This document shows, piece after piece, positions 46,450-55,567 of a DNA stretch of 64,000 bases. Numbering within the stretch: position 1 is the stretch's first letter; every line of letters starts with the position of its first letter. Origin of the DNA: Sebaldella termitidis ATCC 33386 (lineage in GTDB: Bacteria > Fusobacteriota > Fusobacteriia > Fusobacteriales > Leptotrichiaceae). The position numbers and the translations under genes were made by a program. The DNA lies in assembly GCF_000024405.1 (NCBI RefSeq), contig NC_013517.1, positions 2,232,001 to 2,296,000 on the forward strand, read 5' to 3'. The notes beneath the pieces were generated by a model. It was not told where the DNA came from. It searched no databases and saw only the letters and a program-made list of their open reading frames with translations.

Positions 46450-47805
46450 ATGGAAAAATTTACTGCGTTTTTGGAAAAACATCTTATGCCGATTGCAACA
46501 AAATTAGCAACAAACAAATACTTAACAGCCTTAAAAGATTCATTTGTTTATACTATGCCGTTTTTGATAGTAGGGTCAGTAGTCCTTCTTTTGGTAAATC
46601 TGCCAATAGGAGCACCCGAACTTTCAGAAGGTGTAAAGAACCCTATGTATGTGAAGTGGTATGGAGACTTTATGGCGCTGCATAAGGCATCTTTAGTTCA
46701 GCCGTTTTATGTAAGTATGGGAATAATGTCTATATTTGTAGCTTTCGGAATAGGATACAGCCTATCACAGCAGTATCAGCTTAATGCCATTACAGGAGGA
46801 TTTCTATCATTATTTACCTTCCTTATAATGGGTGCTAAATTTGACTGGTTGCCAATTGGTGAAGCAACAGGAGGACCTGCATTATTTCACATAGCAGAAG
46901 GCGGATGGATGCCTGTGATGGACGGACGGTATCTGGATGCAAACGGATTATTTACGGCAATAATCGGAGGCTTTATAGCAGTGGAAATATACAGATTTAT
47001 GTTAAAAAAAGGATTTGTAATTAAGCTTCCGGAGTCAGTTCCGCCGGCAATAGCAAGATCATTTGAATTGTTAATGCCTATAGTTGTGGTAATAATTATA
47101 TTCCAGCCGCTTAGTATCTTTGTACAAAGTAAGGCAAATGTAATGATACCTGAATTACTTATGGGAATTGTAAGACCGATAATAAAAGCTTCTGATACTC
47201 TGCCGGCAGTATTGTTTATACTATTAATAGTACATTTATTGTGGTTCTGCGGACTTCACGGTGTAAACGTCGTGGTAGCAGTTATAAATCCGATTATTTT
47301 AAGCAATCTTGCGGAAAATCAGGCGGCATTGCAGGCCGGGCAGCAGATACCAAGAATATTCGCAGGTGGTTTTCTTGATGCATTCGTATATCTCGGCGGT
47401 TCTGGAGCAACAATAGGTCTGGCAATAGCAATGGCACTTTCAAAGAATGCCCATATGAAATCAATAGGAAGACTCTCAGTGGTTCCGGGAATCTTCAATA
47501 TAAATGAACCGGTAATTTTCGGTGCTCCGATAGTCATGAATCCGGTATTGTTCATTCCGTTCCTGTTCGTACCTATGATAAATGCAACAATAGCATGGAT
47601 ATGTCTGAAAACAGGACTTGTAGGAAGAATAGTAACACTGGTTCCATGGACTACTCCGTCACCAATAGCAGCATTGCTTGCTACGAACTTTAATGTAATG
47701 GCTTTTGTATTAAGTGCATTCCTTGTAGTATTATCAACAATATTATATCTGCCTTTCCTGAAAGCATATGCAGATATACTTAATAAACAGGAAGCAGCTC
47801 AATAA
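46450..47805 (+). CDS. PTS EIIC, lactose/cellobiose (diacetylchitobiose) family
   Basis: 451 residues with about ten membrane segments. It starts MEKFTAFLEKHLMPIATKLATNKYLTALKDSF, the CelB/ChbC signature. WFCGLHGVNVVVAVINPI and FNINEPVIFGAPIVMNP are the substrate-site blocks of the disaccharide EIIC family. No IIA or IIB genes are present here, so those must come from elsewhere. The neighbouring mupG gene suggests that the substrate is a GlcNAc-type disaccharide (MurNAc-GlcNAc) rather than plant cellobiose; this is inference. The start has AAAAGGAGAAAATAAT. Confidence 0.9.
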   Translation: MEKFTAFLEKHLMPIATKLATNKYLTALKDSFVYTMPFLIVGSVVLLLVNLPIGAPELSEGVKNPMYVKWYGDFMALHKASLVQPFYVSMGIMSIFVAFGIGYSLSQQYQLNAITGGFLSLFTFLIMGAKFDWLPIGEATGGPALFHIAEGGWMPVMDGRYLDANGLFTAIIGGFIAVEIYRFMLKKGFVIKLPESVPPAIARSFELLMPIVVVIIIFQPLSIFVQSKANVMIPELLMGIVRPIIKASDTLPAVLFILLIVHLLWFCGLHGVNVVVAVINPIILSNLAENQAALQAGQQIPRIFAGGFLDAFVYLGGSGATIGLAIAMALSKNAHMKSIGRLSVVPGIFNINEPVIFGAPIVMNPVLFIPFLFVPMINATIAWICLKTGLVGRIVTLVPWTTPSPIAALLATNFNVMAFVLSAFLVVLSTILYLPFLKAYADILNKQEAAQ

Positions 47806-47889
47806 AATCAGTATTTTGCTTTAAAAGTCATTAAATATCTGACAGATAAAATATTAGTCAGTAACCTGAATACATAGATAAAAACCCGG

Positions 47890-47928
47890 ACTTCTTCTCA
47901 TGATAAAAATATGGGAAGAAGTTTTTTT
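47890..47928 (+). terminator. Terminator after the EIIC gene
   Basis: ACTTCTTCTCAT (47890-47901) pairs with ATGGGAAGAAGT (47911-47922, one G-T pair), then T7. It could limit expression of the following mupG gene. Confidence 0.88.
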
Positions 47929-47990
47929 GAAAATATATTATAATAGAAATGTACCAGCATTATAAAAAAATATAATGAAAGGAGAAGTAT

Positions 47991-49076
47991 ATGAGAAAAC
48001 TGGGAATATCCGTATATCCAGAGCATGCCGAACTGGAAGAAAATAAGAAATATATAGAATTAGCAGCAAAATACGGCTTTAGCAGGATATTTACATGCCT
48101 GCTGTCCGCAGAAGGTGATAAGGAGAAAATAAAGCAGGATTTTAAAGATATGATTTTACATGCCAAAAAATATAATTTTGAAGTAATTGCAGACGTAGTA
48201 CCGAATATATTTCATGAATTTGGAATATCATATGGTGATTTGAGCTTTTTTCATGAAATGGGTGTAGATGGAATCAGGCTTGATGAAGGATTCAGCGGTA
48301 ATGAAGAATCACTTATGACTTTTAATCCTTATAATCTTATGATTGAATTAAATGCGAGTCAGGTAACAGGGTATCTGGATAATATTATTTCTTATCATCC
48401 CGATAAACATATGCTTTTGGGATGCCATAATTTTTATCCTAAAAAAAGATCCGGACTTTCAAGGAAGCAGTTCATAAGAGGATCTGAGCAGTTTAAGAAA
48501 TACGGAATAAGAGTAGCGGCATTTATTAGTTCGCATTCAGCTAGCTTCGGACCGTGGCCGGTATCAGAGGGGTTATGCTCACTGGAGGAACACAGATTTC
48601 TTCCTGTAGATGTACAGGCTAAAGACCTTTTCAATACCAATCTTGTAGATGATGTAATAATCGCAAACTGTTTTGCAAGCGAAGAGGAATTAAAAAAATT
48701 AAGTGAAATAAATAAAGCGCTTATGGTTCTGGATGTGGAGCTGGAAACTGAAATAAGCGAAACAGAAGAAAAAATTGCCTTTGAAGAGCTTCATTTTTTC
48801 AGGGGAGATGTAAGTGAATATACAGTTCGTTCGACACTTCCAAGAGTAAAATATAAAGAGTATGAAATTAAGCCGAATAATACGAGAAGTGTAAAAAAAG
48901 GAGATGTTCTTATAGAAAATTCCAATTATTCAAGATACAAGGGAGAGCTTCATATAGCCCTGAAAGATTTTGAGAATGAAGGAAATACCAATGTAATAGG
49001 AAGAGTAAGCAGCAGTAACTTCAGATTTATCGACCAGATACAGCCATGGCAGAAATTCAGATTAAAAAAAATATAA
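47991..49076 (+). CDS. mupG: MupG-like 6-phospho-N-acetylmuramidase (DUF871)
   Basis: 361 residues. The N-terminal TIM-barrel-like part (about 1-235) has LGISVYPEHAELEENKKYIELAA, VDGIRLDEGFSG, MIELNASQVTGYL and LLGCHNFYPKKRSGLS. The C-terminal beta domain (about 255-361) has FFRGDVSEYTVRSTLPRVKY. The family was once DUF871. Staphylococcal MupG cleaves MurNAc-6-P-GlcNAc to MurNAc-6-P and GlcNAc. The neighbourhood (EIIC, porin, EIICB, RpiR, nagBA) fits peptidoglycan-sugar catabolism. The MurNAc-6-P etherase MurQ that would be needed next is not in this window. The start has AAAGGAGAAGTAT. Confidence 0.85.
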   Translation: MRKLGISVYPEHAELEENKKYIELAAKYGFSRIFTCLLSAEGDKEKIKQDFKDMILHAKKYNFEVIADVVPNIFHEFGISYGDLSFFHEMGVDGIRLDEGFSGNEESLMTFNPYNLMIELNASQVTGYLDNIISYHPDKHMLLGCHNFYPKKRSGLSRKQFIRGSEQFKKYGIRVAAFISSHSASFGPWPVSEGLCSLEEHRFLPVDVQAKDLFNTNLVDDVIIANCFASEEELKKLSEINKALMVLDVELETEISETEEKIAFEELHFFRGDVSEYTVRSTLPRVKYKEYEIKPNNTRSVKKGDVLIENSNYSRYKGELHIALKDFENEGNTNVIGRVSSSNFRFIDQIQPWQKFRLKKI

Positions 49077-49091
49077 TGATAGAGGTGATTT

Positions 49092-50132
49092 ATGAAAAGA
49101 TTGATAGGTTTTTTACTGTTATTTAGTATTTATTTTGCAGAACCATGTGTTACAAATTTTGAAAATCAAAAAATGATTGATGAACTTGCCCAGACCGGTA
49201 TTTATTACTACTGGAACGGCGGGGATCTGAAAAAGGTAGAGGAGGAATTCTTTAAGGGAATAACTCTCAAAGGAAAATATGATGTAGTAGAAGAGTCTTT
49301 CAAGAAAGCAAGTATACTTGATCCTGAAAGACTAAACCTGAAATTTTCAGTAGCTTCTACACAGATCATTCAGAAAAAAGTGCCGGAAGCACTTGCTACT
49401 TATGAAGAAATCTTGAAACTGGATCCTAAAAATTTTGAAGCCGGTATCCTGCATGCGGGATATGCAAAAGCTACTAATAATCTAACTGTTTATAATAATG
49501 ATATTGCCGCATTAAAGAAAATTTATCCTCAAAAAACAGAAGCTTATCTGAAAAAATTTAAAAACATAGAAAATGTAAGTAAAATGAGGCTAAATGTAAA
49601 GGCAGAAAATAAAAATGCTGACTTTATAGTAACACTGGGATACGCTCTTAATAACGACGGGACTATGAATGAGGTTCTCATAAAAAGGCTTGAACAGACA
49701 TATGAAGCTGCGAGACTTAATCCTAATGCCAATATAATAGTCACAGGAGGCGTACAAAAAGGCGGGCTTACAGAATCATATCTTATGAAAAACTGGCTTG
49801 TAGAAAAAGGAATTGCTGCAGACAGAGTTATAATAGAGGATAAAGCAAGAGATACTGTAGAAAATGCTATCTATTCAACAGAAATATTAAAAAAATATAA
49901 CCCAAAAAGAGTTATACTAATAACAAGTGCAAGTCATATAAGAAGAGGAACGGCATTACTGCAGGAAGCGGCAGATAATGCAGGATTAAAAATTACACTG
50001 GATAATCTGGTTTATTTGGATTACAAGACACTAAATGATGCAATGAAAGTAGAGGAAACTGAAACTTTGGTTATTTTCAGGGATTTATTCAGAGTATCTG
50101 GAATTTGGGCTTATCCGGGGATACAAAGATAA
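49092..50132 (+). CDS. Secreted TPR-DUF218 (YdcF/ElyC/SanA-like) protein
   Basis: 346 residues. A signal peptide (MKRLIGFLLLFSIYFAEP) is followed by a tetratricopeptide part (about 55-150, including AILDPERLNLKF-like and VPEALATYEEILKLDPKNFEA repeats) and a C-terminal DUF218 domain (about 172-340). That domain has ADFIVTLGYALN, NIIVTGGVQKGGLTESYLM, EDKARDTVENAIYSTEIL and ITSASHIRRG. DUF218 proteins ElyC and SanA affect envelope and peptidoglycan integrity. The gene starts 15 bp after mupG and is probably cotranscribed with it, consistent with a wall-related role. The exact activity is unknown. Confidence 0.82.
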   Translation: MKRLIGFLLLFSIYFAEPCVTNFENQKMIDELAQTGIYYYWNGGDLKKVEEEFFKGITLKGKYDVVEESFKKASILDPERLNLKFSVASTQIIQKKVPEALATYEEILKLDPKNFEAGILHAGYAKATNNLTVYNNDIAALKKIYPQKTEAYLKKFKNIENVSKMRLNVKAENKNADFIVTLGYALNNDGTMNEVLIKRLEQTYEAARLNPNANIIVTGGVQKGGLTESYLMKNWLVEKGIAADRVIIEDKARDTVENAIYSTEILKKYNPKRVILITSASHIRRGTALLQEAADNAGLKITLDNLVYLDYKTLNDAMKVEETETLVIFRDLFRVSGIWAYPGIQR

Positions 50133-50225
50133 AAATAATTTTGAATATATTAAATAGACCTTTTATGCATTTTTATGATATAATATTGTGTAAAATAAAA
50201 ATTTAGAAATAAATTTTTTATTTTA

Positions 50226-50783
50226 TCAGAGTAACCATATTATTGAATTTATCAACAGGCTTAATGAAGCCGAAATAAAAATAATTAATATAGGATTTAT
50301 TTTAGTCTTTAATAACAGTAAAAATGAAAAAATGAATAAAATTACAGAAACATAGTCAACAGACTTATTAAGATGAATAAAAGCCGGGACGGAAAGATTC
50401 AGTGCTGCTATGAAGATCATACCGACAATCAAAGGTTTTAAAACATAGAAGATAGTTTTCTGTATAAGCTGATCACTGTTTTTGAAATAAAAGCCGGATA
50501 TAAAAAGCGTTATGATAAATGACGGCAGCACAACCCCGGCAGTACTTACCATTCCCCCGAATATGCCGAACATTTTATTTCCTACAAATGTAGCGGTATT
50601 CAGCGAAATAGGTCCGGGAGTAACAGCAGCTATTCCTACTATATTGGCAAAGGTAGAGCTGTCTATCCAGTTATGCTTATATATTATTTCCTTTTCAATC
50701 ATAGGAATAATAACATAACCGCCTCCGAAACTAACTAAACCAATTTTGAAAAATGATATAAAAAGTTGAATTATTTTACTCAT
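50226..50783 (-). CDS. Chromate transporter-type membrane protein, second half
   Basis: 185 residues, a short-chain CHR protein (half of ChrA) with about six membrane segments. FKIGLVSFGGGYVIIPMIEKEI and GIAAVTPGPISLNTATFVGNKMFG are the family motif. I start at MSKIIQLF (ATG at 50783), 5 bp after AGGAGG on the minus strand, rather than at the upstream ATG at 50819. Short CHR proteins usually act as heteromeric pairs, and the partner is the upstream gene, whose end overlaps by 8 bp. The substrate in an anaerobe need not be chromate. Confidence 0.88.
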   Translation of the reverse strand: MSKIIQLFISFFKIGLVSFGGGYVIIPMIEKEIIYKHNWIDSSTFANIVGIAAVTPGPISLNTATFVGNKMFGIFGGMVSTAGVVLPSFIITLFISGFYFKNSDQLIQKTIFYVLKPLIVGMIFIAALNLSVPAFIHLNKSVDYVSVILFIFSFLLLLKTKINPILIIFISASLSLLINSIIWLL

Positions 50784-51378
50784 TATGCTCCTCCTTATCT
50801 GATACTTTTTTATCATCAAATTTTTCTCTCATTTTACTGTTAAAGAAAAAATATATAAATATACCAAGTAAAATACCAAATAAAATCACATAAATCGGAT
50901 TTAATCCAAGAAATTTTACTGTTATAACTGATACAGCCAGCAGTATAATTCCGAGCTTATCTTTGATGCCGGATTTATATGCTGAAATGCAGGCAACAAC
51001 AATAAGTGCCACTACCGCTGCATTAATTCCTCTCAGAGCTGTCTGGACATAAATATTTTTTTCAACAGAGTCAAAGAAGTAAGCGATAACAGTAATCGTA
51101 ATGTATGACGGGAGAACAATTCCCATAGTAGTGACAAATGCTCCGATATTTTTCTTTAGTTTATATCCTATAAGGATAGAAGTATTAACAGCAATTGCTC
51201 CGGGTATAGACTGTGCTATAGTAAATAGATCTATAATTTCATCAGGACTGATCCACTTTCTTTTAGTTGAAATTTCCCTCTGAAATATAGGGATCATAGC
51301 GTAGCCGCCTCCAAAAGTAAAAAAGCCTATTTTGAAAAATATCAGGAACAACGACCATAAATTAACATTTTTTTTCAT
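50776..51378 (-). CDS. Chromate transporter-type membrane protein, first half
   Basis: 200 residues, with the same half-ChrA fold: FFKIGFFTFGGGYAMIPIFQREI and LFTIAQSIPGAIAVNTSILIGYK. I start at MKKNVNLW (51378), which has TGAGGT upstream on the minus strand; the frame is open to 51432. The C-terminus is charged (KMREKFDDKKVSDKEEHNE) and its last bases overlap the start of the partner gene, so translation is coupled. It is divergent from glgC. Confidence 0.88.
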   Translation of the reverse strand: MKKNVNLWSLFLIFFKIGFFTFGGGYAMIPIFQREISTKRKWISPDEIIDLFTIAQSIPGAIAVNTSILIGYKLKKNIGAFVTTMGIVLPSYITITVIAYFFDSVEKNIYVQTALRGINAAVVALIVVACISAYKSGIKDKLGIILLAVSVITVKFLGLNPIYVILFGILLGIFIYFFFNSKMREKFDDKKVSDKEEHNE

Positions 51379-51485
51379 AATTTCGTACCTCAAAAATAAA
51401 GTTATTACTAACATATTAACATTTTTTTGCAAGAAAATCTATAATACTTTATGAAATGTGATAAAAGTAGGGTATAATATATTAG

Positions 51486-51522
51486 TGCAGTATTGTCCGT
51501 AAATATTGAATGTGATACTGCA
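51486..51522 (+). other. Hairpin in the glgC 5' untranslated region
   Basis: TGCAGTAT (51486-51493) pairs with ATACTGCA (51515-51522), just after a TATAAT-like box (51472-51480 region) and about 30 bp before glgC. It has no T tract, so it is not a terminator. It could affect mRNA stability or translation. Confidence 0.45.
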
Positions 51523-51554
51523 TGAGAGGCATAAAATTTAAGGAGGGATAGTAT

Positions 51555-52811
51555 ATGGAAATATTAGCTATGATTTTGGCAGGAGGAAGAGGTTCAAGGC
51601 TGGATATTCTGTCTGAAAAACGTGTGAAGCCCAGTGTTCCGTTCGCGGGAAAATTCAGGATAATAGATTTTACACTTAGTAATTGCTCAAATTCGCATAT
51701 CTATAATATAGCACTGCTTACACAATATATGCCGTTTTCGTTAAACGAACATATTGGTTCAGGAAGACCGTGGGATTTTGACAGAAGAGACACCAGCATA
51801 ACACTGCTTCAGCCTCATGAAAAACCGGACGGACATTCAAAATGGTATATGGGAACAGCAGATGCCATTAAGGATAATATCGAATTTATAAAAAGGAAAG
51901 AACCAAAATATGTCCTTATTCTTTCAGGTGATCATATTTACAAGATGAATTACAACTGGATGCTTAATGATCATAAAAATAATAATGCAGAGCTGACAGT
52001 AGCAGTAAAAAGAGTACCAATGGAAGAAACAAGCAGATTTGGAATTTTTGAAGTAAATGAAGATTCAAAAATAATTTCCTTTGAAGAGAAACCAAAAGAG
52101 GCAAAATCTGATTTAGCATCAATGGGTATATATATATTTAACACAGATGTTTTGATAAAATATCTGGAAGATATGCTGGAGGAAGACCTTGATTTCGGAA
52201 AGCATGTGATTCCAAAGATGATAGAAGACGAAAGAAAGGTATTCACGCATACATATGACAGCTACTGGATGGATGTAGGAACTTATGATTCTTATCTTGA
52301 GGCAAATCTGGACTTAATAAAGAAATCAGAAGAGGTAGGAATAAATCTTTATGATCAGGACTGGAAAATATACACAAGAAGTGAGGATCTCGCACCTGTG
52401 AGAATAGGTGCTACCGGAAGCGTGCTGAACAGTCTTGTATGTAACGGATGTAAGATAGAAGGGCGTGTAGAAAATTCAGTACTGAGTCCCGGAGTAACAG
52501 TCAGAAAAGGAGCAACAGTAAAAAACAGCATTATTTTTAATAATACTTATATAGATGAGAATTCTCATCTGGACACTGTAATAATAGACAAGAAAGTTTA
52601 TATAGGAAAAAACTGTCTGATCGGACATGGTGATGATCTGACACCAAATAAGGAAAAGCCCGAATTATTGGAAAACGGAATATCAGTAATAGGCAGAAGT
52701 ACAATTATCCCTGAAGGAGCAGTGGTGGAAAGAAATGTACGTATTTGTACAAGGGCAAAAATAGATGATAAGAACAAATTGATTAAAAGTGGAGAAACAT
52801 TAAGGAGATAA
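51555..52811 (+). CDS. glgC: Glucose-1-phosphate adenylyltransferase
   Basis: 418 residues. It makes ADP-glucose for glycogen synthesis. The N-terminal nucleotidyltransferase domain has [20 protein letters not shown] and [14 protein letters not shown], with the substrate blocks GTADAIKDN and GDHIYKMNY. The C-terminal left-handed beta-helix begins near residue 285 ([21 protein letters not shown]). The start has AAGGAGGGATAGTAT. glgA begins 4 bp after the stop. No branching enzyme or phosphorylase gene is in the window. Confidence 0.96.
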   Translation: MEILAMILAGGRGSRLDILSEKRVKPSVPFAGKFRIIDFTLSNCSNSHIYNIALLTQYMPFSLNEHIGSGRPWDFDRRDTSITLLQPHEKPDGHSKWYMGTADAIKDNIEFIKRKEPKYVLILSGDHIYKMNYNWMLNDHKNNNAELTVAVKRVPMEETSRFGIFEVNEDSKIISFEEKPKEAKSDLASMGIYIFNTDVLIKYLEDMLEEDLDFGKHVIPKMIEDERKVFTHTYDSYWMDVGTYDSYLEANLDLIKKSEEVGINLYDQDWKIYTRSEDLAPVRIGATGSVLNSLVCNGCKIEGRVENSVLSPGVTVRKGATVKNSIIFNNTYIDENSHLDTVIIDKKVYIGKNCLIGHGDDLTPNKEKPELLENGISVIGRSTIIPEGAVVERNVRICTRAKIDDKNKLIKSGETLRR

Positions 52812-52815
52812 TTTT

Positions 52816-54237
52816 ATGAATGTAGTTTATGTGGCGTCAGAAGTGTTCCCATTTTTCAAAACAGGAGGATTAGCGGATGTAATGTATTCGCTTCCAAGAA
52901 AAATGAGCAGAATTGGACATGATGTAAGTGTAATCATGCCGAAGTATTCACAGATTTCACAAATTTATACGAGAAAAATGGAACATGTAATTTCAGTTGA
53001 GTATAGCGGAAGAGTATTTAATATTTATAAGATAGTAGAGGGATATGTAATCTATTATTTTGTGGAAAATAAAGAATTATTCGAACGTTCTCAGGTATAC
53101 GGATGCGATGATGAAGATATACAGTTTAGTGTATTTTGCGAAATAGTATTAAAATTTTTAAGAAAAATACAGCTTAAAGCTGATATAATACATTGTAATG
53201 ACTGGCAGACAGGATTATTGCCTTTCTTTTTGAAAAAACGTTATATTTTGAGTGATGAATTTTTTGCTAATATGAAAACAGTTTTTACAATACATAATTT
53301 GATGTATCAGGGGAAATTTTCCAAAACCTCGCTTCACAGGTTAGGTTACGATGTAGAGGGCGACGGTTTGAACTTTATGAGAATTGGTATGGAATATGCT
53401 GATATAGTCACAACTGTGAGTAAAACTTATGCTGAAGAAATAAAATACCCTTACTTTAGTGAAGGGCTGGAAGATATGACTACATCAAAAAAAATATATG
53501 GTGTTTTGAACGGAATTGATGTCATTTATTTTAATCCTGAAAGAAACAGCAGCATATATGTGAATTATAATATTTACACCAGAAAAGACAAGGCAAAAAA
53601 TAAAATGTTTCTGCAGCAGGAAATGAAGCTTCCGGAAACAGCTGAAACACCTGTGATTTCCATGATTACAAGGCTTGTAGAAGGAAAAGGAATGGATCTT
53701 GTCAGATACAATATTGAAGAACTGCTGAAAGATCCTGTACAGATAATAATTCTGGGAAGCGGAGATAAGCAGTACGAGGAATTTTTCTGGAATCTGGAAA
53801 AAAAATATCCATCAAAATTCAAAATAAAACTCGGATATGATCCTGTGCTTGCAAATAAAATTTATGCAGGAAGTGACATGTTCCTGATGCCCTCCAGATA
53901 TGAACCGTGCGGTTTGAGCCAGATGATAGCAATGAAATTCGGAACAATACCAATAGTGAGGGAAACCGGAGGACTGAAAGATACAGTTACATCCTATAAT
54001 AAATATACCGGAGAAGGAAATGGATTTACATTTGCCAATTTTAACGCAGATGACATGCTCTACACATTAAGACGTGCCGAAAGATATTATTTTAATGATA
54101 AAGGAGTATGGGATAAGCTTATAGAAAGAAATATGAATCTGGATTTTTCATGGATAAGATCTGCAAGGGAATATGAGAAACTTTACTGGATAGCTAAAGG
54201 AGACAAGGTGCTGAAAGCAGACCTCGCCGAGAAATAA
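52816..54237 (+). CDS. glgA: Glycogen synthase (ADP-glucose)
   Basis: 473 residues, GT5 family. The N-terminal ADP-glucose/primer loop is FFKTGGLADV; HCNDWQTGLLPFFLKK and VFTIHNLMYQG follow. The C-terminal Rossmann half has MITRLVEGKGMDLV and the conserved FLMPSRYEPCGLSQM. It elongates alpha-1,4-glucan from ADP-glucose. The start has AAGGAGATAATTTT overlapping the end of glgC. A long nested terminator follows, so glgCA is a two-gene operon. Confidence 0.96.
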   Translation: MNVVYVASEVFPFFKTGGLADVMYSLPRKMSRIGHDVSVIMPKYSQISQIYTRKMEHVISVEYSGRVFNIYKIVEGYVIYYFVENKELFERSQVYGCDDEDIQFSVFCEIVLKFLRKIQLKADIIHCNDWQTGLLPFFLKKRYILSDEFFANMKTVFTIHNLMYQGKFSKTSLHRLGYDVEGDGLNFMRIGMEYADIVTTVSKTYAEEIKYPYFSEGLEDMTTSKKIYGVLNGIDVIYFNPERNSSIYVNYNIYTRKDKAKNKMFLQQEMKLPETAETPVISMITRLVEGKGMDLVRYNIEELLKDPVQIIILGSGDKQYEEFFWNLEKKYPSKFKIKLGYDPVLANKIYAGSDMFLMPSRYEPCGLSQMIAMKFGTIPIVRETGGLKDTVTSYNKYTGEGNGFTFANFNADDMLYTLRRAERYYFNDKGVWDKLIERNMNLDFSWIRSAREYEKLYWIAKGDKVLKADLAEK

Positions 54238-54245
54238 AATATATG

Positions 54246-54329
54246 GATTGCCTTAAAACAGGAGCCTGTTAAATAAATACTATTATAGTAAGAATTAACA
54301 GGTTGATATTTTAAGGCAGTCTTTTTTTT
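54246..54329 (+). terminator. Large nested terminator after glgA
   Basis: GATTGCCTTAAAA (54246-54258) pairs with TTTTAAGGCAGTC (54309-54321). An inner CCTGTTAA/TTAACAGG stem and an apical TACTATTATAGTA lie inside it. T8 follows. Confidence 0.92.
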
Positions 54330-54472
54330 ATGCAGATAATCAAGAATGATTTTCTTTTTAATTTGACAAAACATTATCGGACTTTATTTCTTTGATATTT
54401 TGCAAAATTATAGAATATCAAACTAAAAAATAATGAAAAAATATTAATAATAAAATAAAAATAAGTGGAAAT

Positions 54473-54505
54473 ATTAAAAAAAATGATCCTGATAATTCAG
54501 GATCA
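54473..54505 (-). terminator. Terminator of the 53-aa gene (minus strand)
   Basis: TGATCCTG (54484-54491) pairs with CAGGATCA (54498-54505). The A run just to the left (about 54476-54483) becomes the U tract on the minus strand. It ends 7 bp after the small gene's stop codon. Confidence 0.85.
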
Positions 54506-54511
54506 GATTCA

Positions 54512-54673
54512 TTAAACAAGCTTGAAATTTTCCAGGATATCCTGTATAATGATACCTAGTTCAAGATAGAATTTTTCAGTCTTTAAGTCGTCTTCTTCAG
54601 AAGCAATACATATAAGACCTTCTTCAAGAAGCTTGTTAATCAGATAAAGTGAAAATAGTCCGTCTTTAGACAT
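54512..54673 (-). CDS. 53-residue cytosolic protein, unknown
   Basis: A minus-strand frame encoding 53 residues (MSKDGLFSLYLINKLLEEGL..., ending ILENFKLV). It is supported by a complete transcription unit: a TTGACC-17-TATAAA promoter, a GGGGG-type ribosome binding site 9 bp before the ATG, and a tight intrinsic terminator 7 bp after the stop. The composition is acidic and helical (LINKLLEEGL; EEDDLKTEKFYLELGIIIQDILENF), with no signal peptide or membrane segment. It lies divergent to an S24-like regulator, across about 130 bp. I recognise no family; a small regulatory or antitoxin-like partner is possible but unproven. Confidence 0.75.
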   Translation of the reverse strand: MSKDGLFSLYLINKLLEEGLICIASEEDDLKTEKFYLELGIIIQDILENFKLV

Positions 54674-54708
54674 TTAATTCGTCCCCCTTTTGATTATTTT
54701 GTAATTAA

Positions 54709-54737
54709 TTTATAGCATAAAAGTAGATTAAGGTCAA
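54709..54737 (-). promoter_or_regulatory. Promoter of the 53-aa gene
   Basis: On the minus strand: TTGACC (54737-54732), 17-bp spacer, TATAAA (54714-54709), 36 bp before the start codon. Confidence 0.7.
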
Positions 54738-54801
54738 CGTTTTTTATAAAAAATATAAAAAAATTACTTAAAATGTAGTAAAATAAAACTGAGGAGGGGA
54801 T

Positions 54802-55485
54802 ATGGATAATTTTGAAAAACTTGTTATGATTTTGAAAGAAGCAAGACTGGAAAAGGAGTATTCTTTCAGACAAGTAGAAATGTATCTGAATCATAAGGGG
54901 GTGAAATATAATTTTACATCATTGAAAAAATTGGAGGATGGCAAGATAAGATCAATATCGCCAAGAGTTCTGCATACTTTAGCGGAAATTTACGGACTTA
55001 ATGCCGTGGAGCTTTTTAAAATGGCTGATTTTCTGGATAAGAACTACGAAATAGAGAGGGTTCATTTTATTGATTATAAAATGATAGGCGTATCTTCTTT
55101 TGAATATGTTCAGTTTAATGATATTCAGGAGCTCTATGATGCAACTGAGCTGTACAACCAAAGAGAAAACGATACATATGTAATAAAAATGAAGGATCAG
55201 AGCATGCAGGGTCTCGAGAATAGAAATATACCGGATGGTTCTTATCTTGTAGTGGAGTCAGACGTGCCTGACAATATTTTTAAGCTGCATAATGAGGTCT
55301 GCATTTTCAAATTTATGGACAAATTTTATGTAAGAGAGCTTCAGATAGTAAATGAAAGAGTATTTTTGAGATCATTTAATAAAAAATATGCAGATATCAT
55401 GATTAGTAATCTCAGAGATTTGAAGTGCGAAGGAAGAGTAAAAAAATGCTATTATGTAAAAGAATTTAGCAGAAAAATACAATAA
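54802..55485 (+). CDS. HTH (XRE) and LexA/S24-like transcriptional regulator
   Basis: 227 residues. The N-terminal XRE helix-turn-helix (about 5-75) has LKEARLEKEYSFRQVEMYL and ISPRVLHTLAEIYGLN. The C-terminal S24-like fold (about 120-205) has YVIKMKDQSMQGLENRNIPDG and YVREL. The Ser of the usual G-x-SM motif is kept (QSM), but the position of the catalytic Lys (usually VK-x-L) reads Arg (YVREL). Self-cleavage may therefore be lost. The start has TGAGGAGGGGAT. The divergent 53-aa gene shares the control region. Target genes are unknown. Confidence 0.82.
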   Translation: MDNFEKLVMILKEARLEKEYSFRQVEMYLNHKGVKYNFTSLKKLEDGKIRSISPRVLHTLAEIYGLNAVELFKMADFLDKNYEIERVHFIDYKMIGVSSFEYVQFNDIQELYDATELYNQRENDTYVIKMKDQSMQGLENRNIPDGSYLVVESDVPDNIFKLHNEVCIFKFMDKFYVRELQIVNERVFLRSFNKKYADIMISNLRDLKCEGRVKKCYYVKEFSRKIQ

Positions 55486-55567
55486 TTTTAGAATTACCGG
55501 AGTATCCGGCCCCCGTTACTATAGAAAAATCAAATATAGCAGCATATTTAGATTACTAATTATTTCC

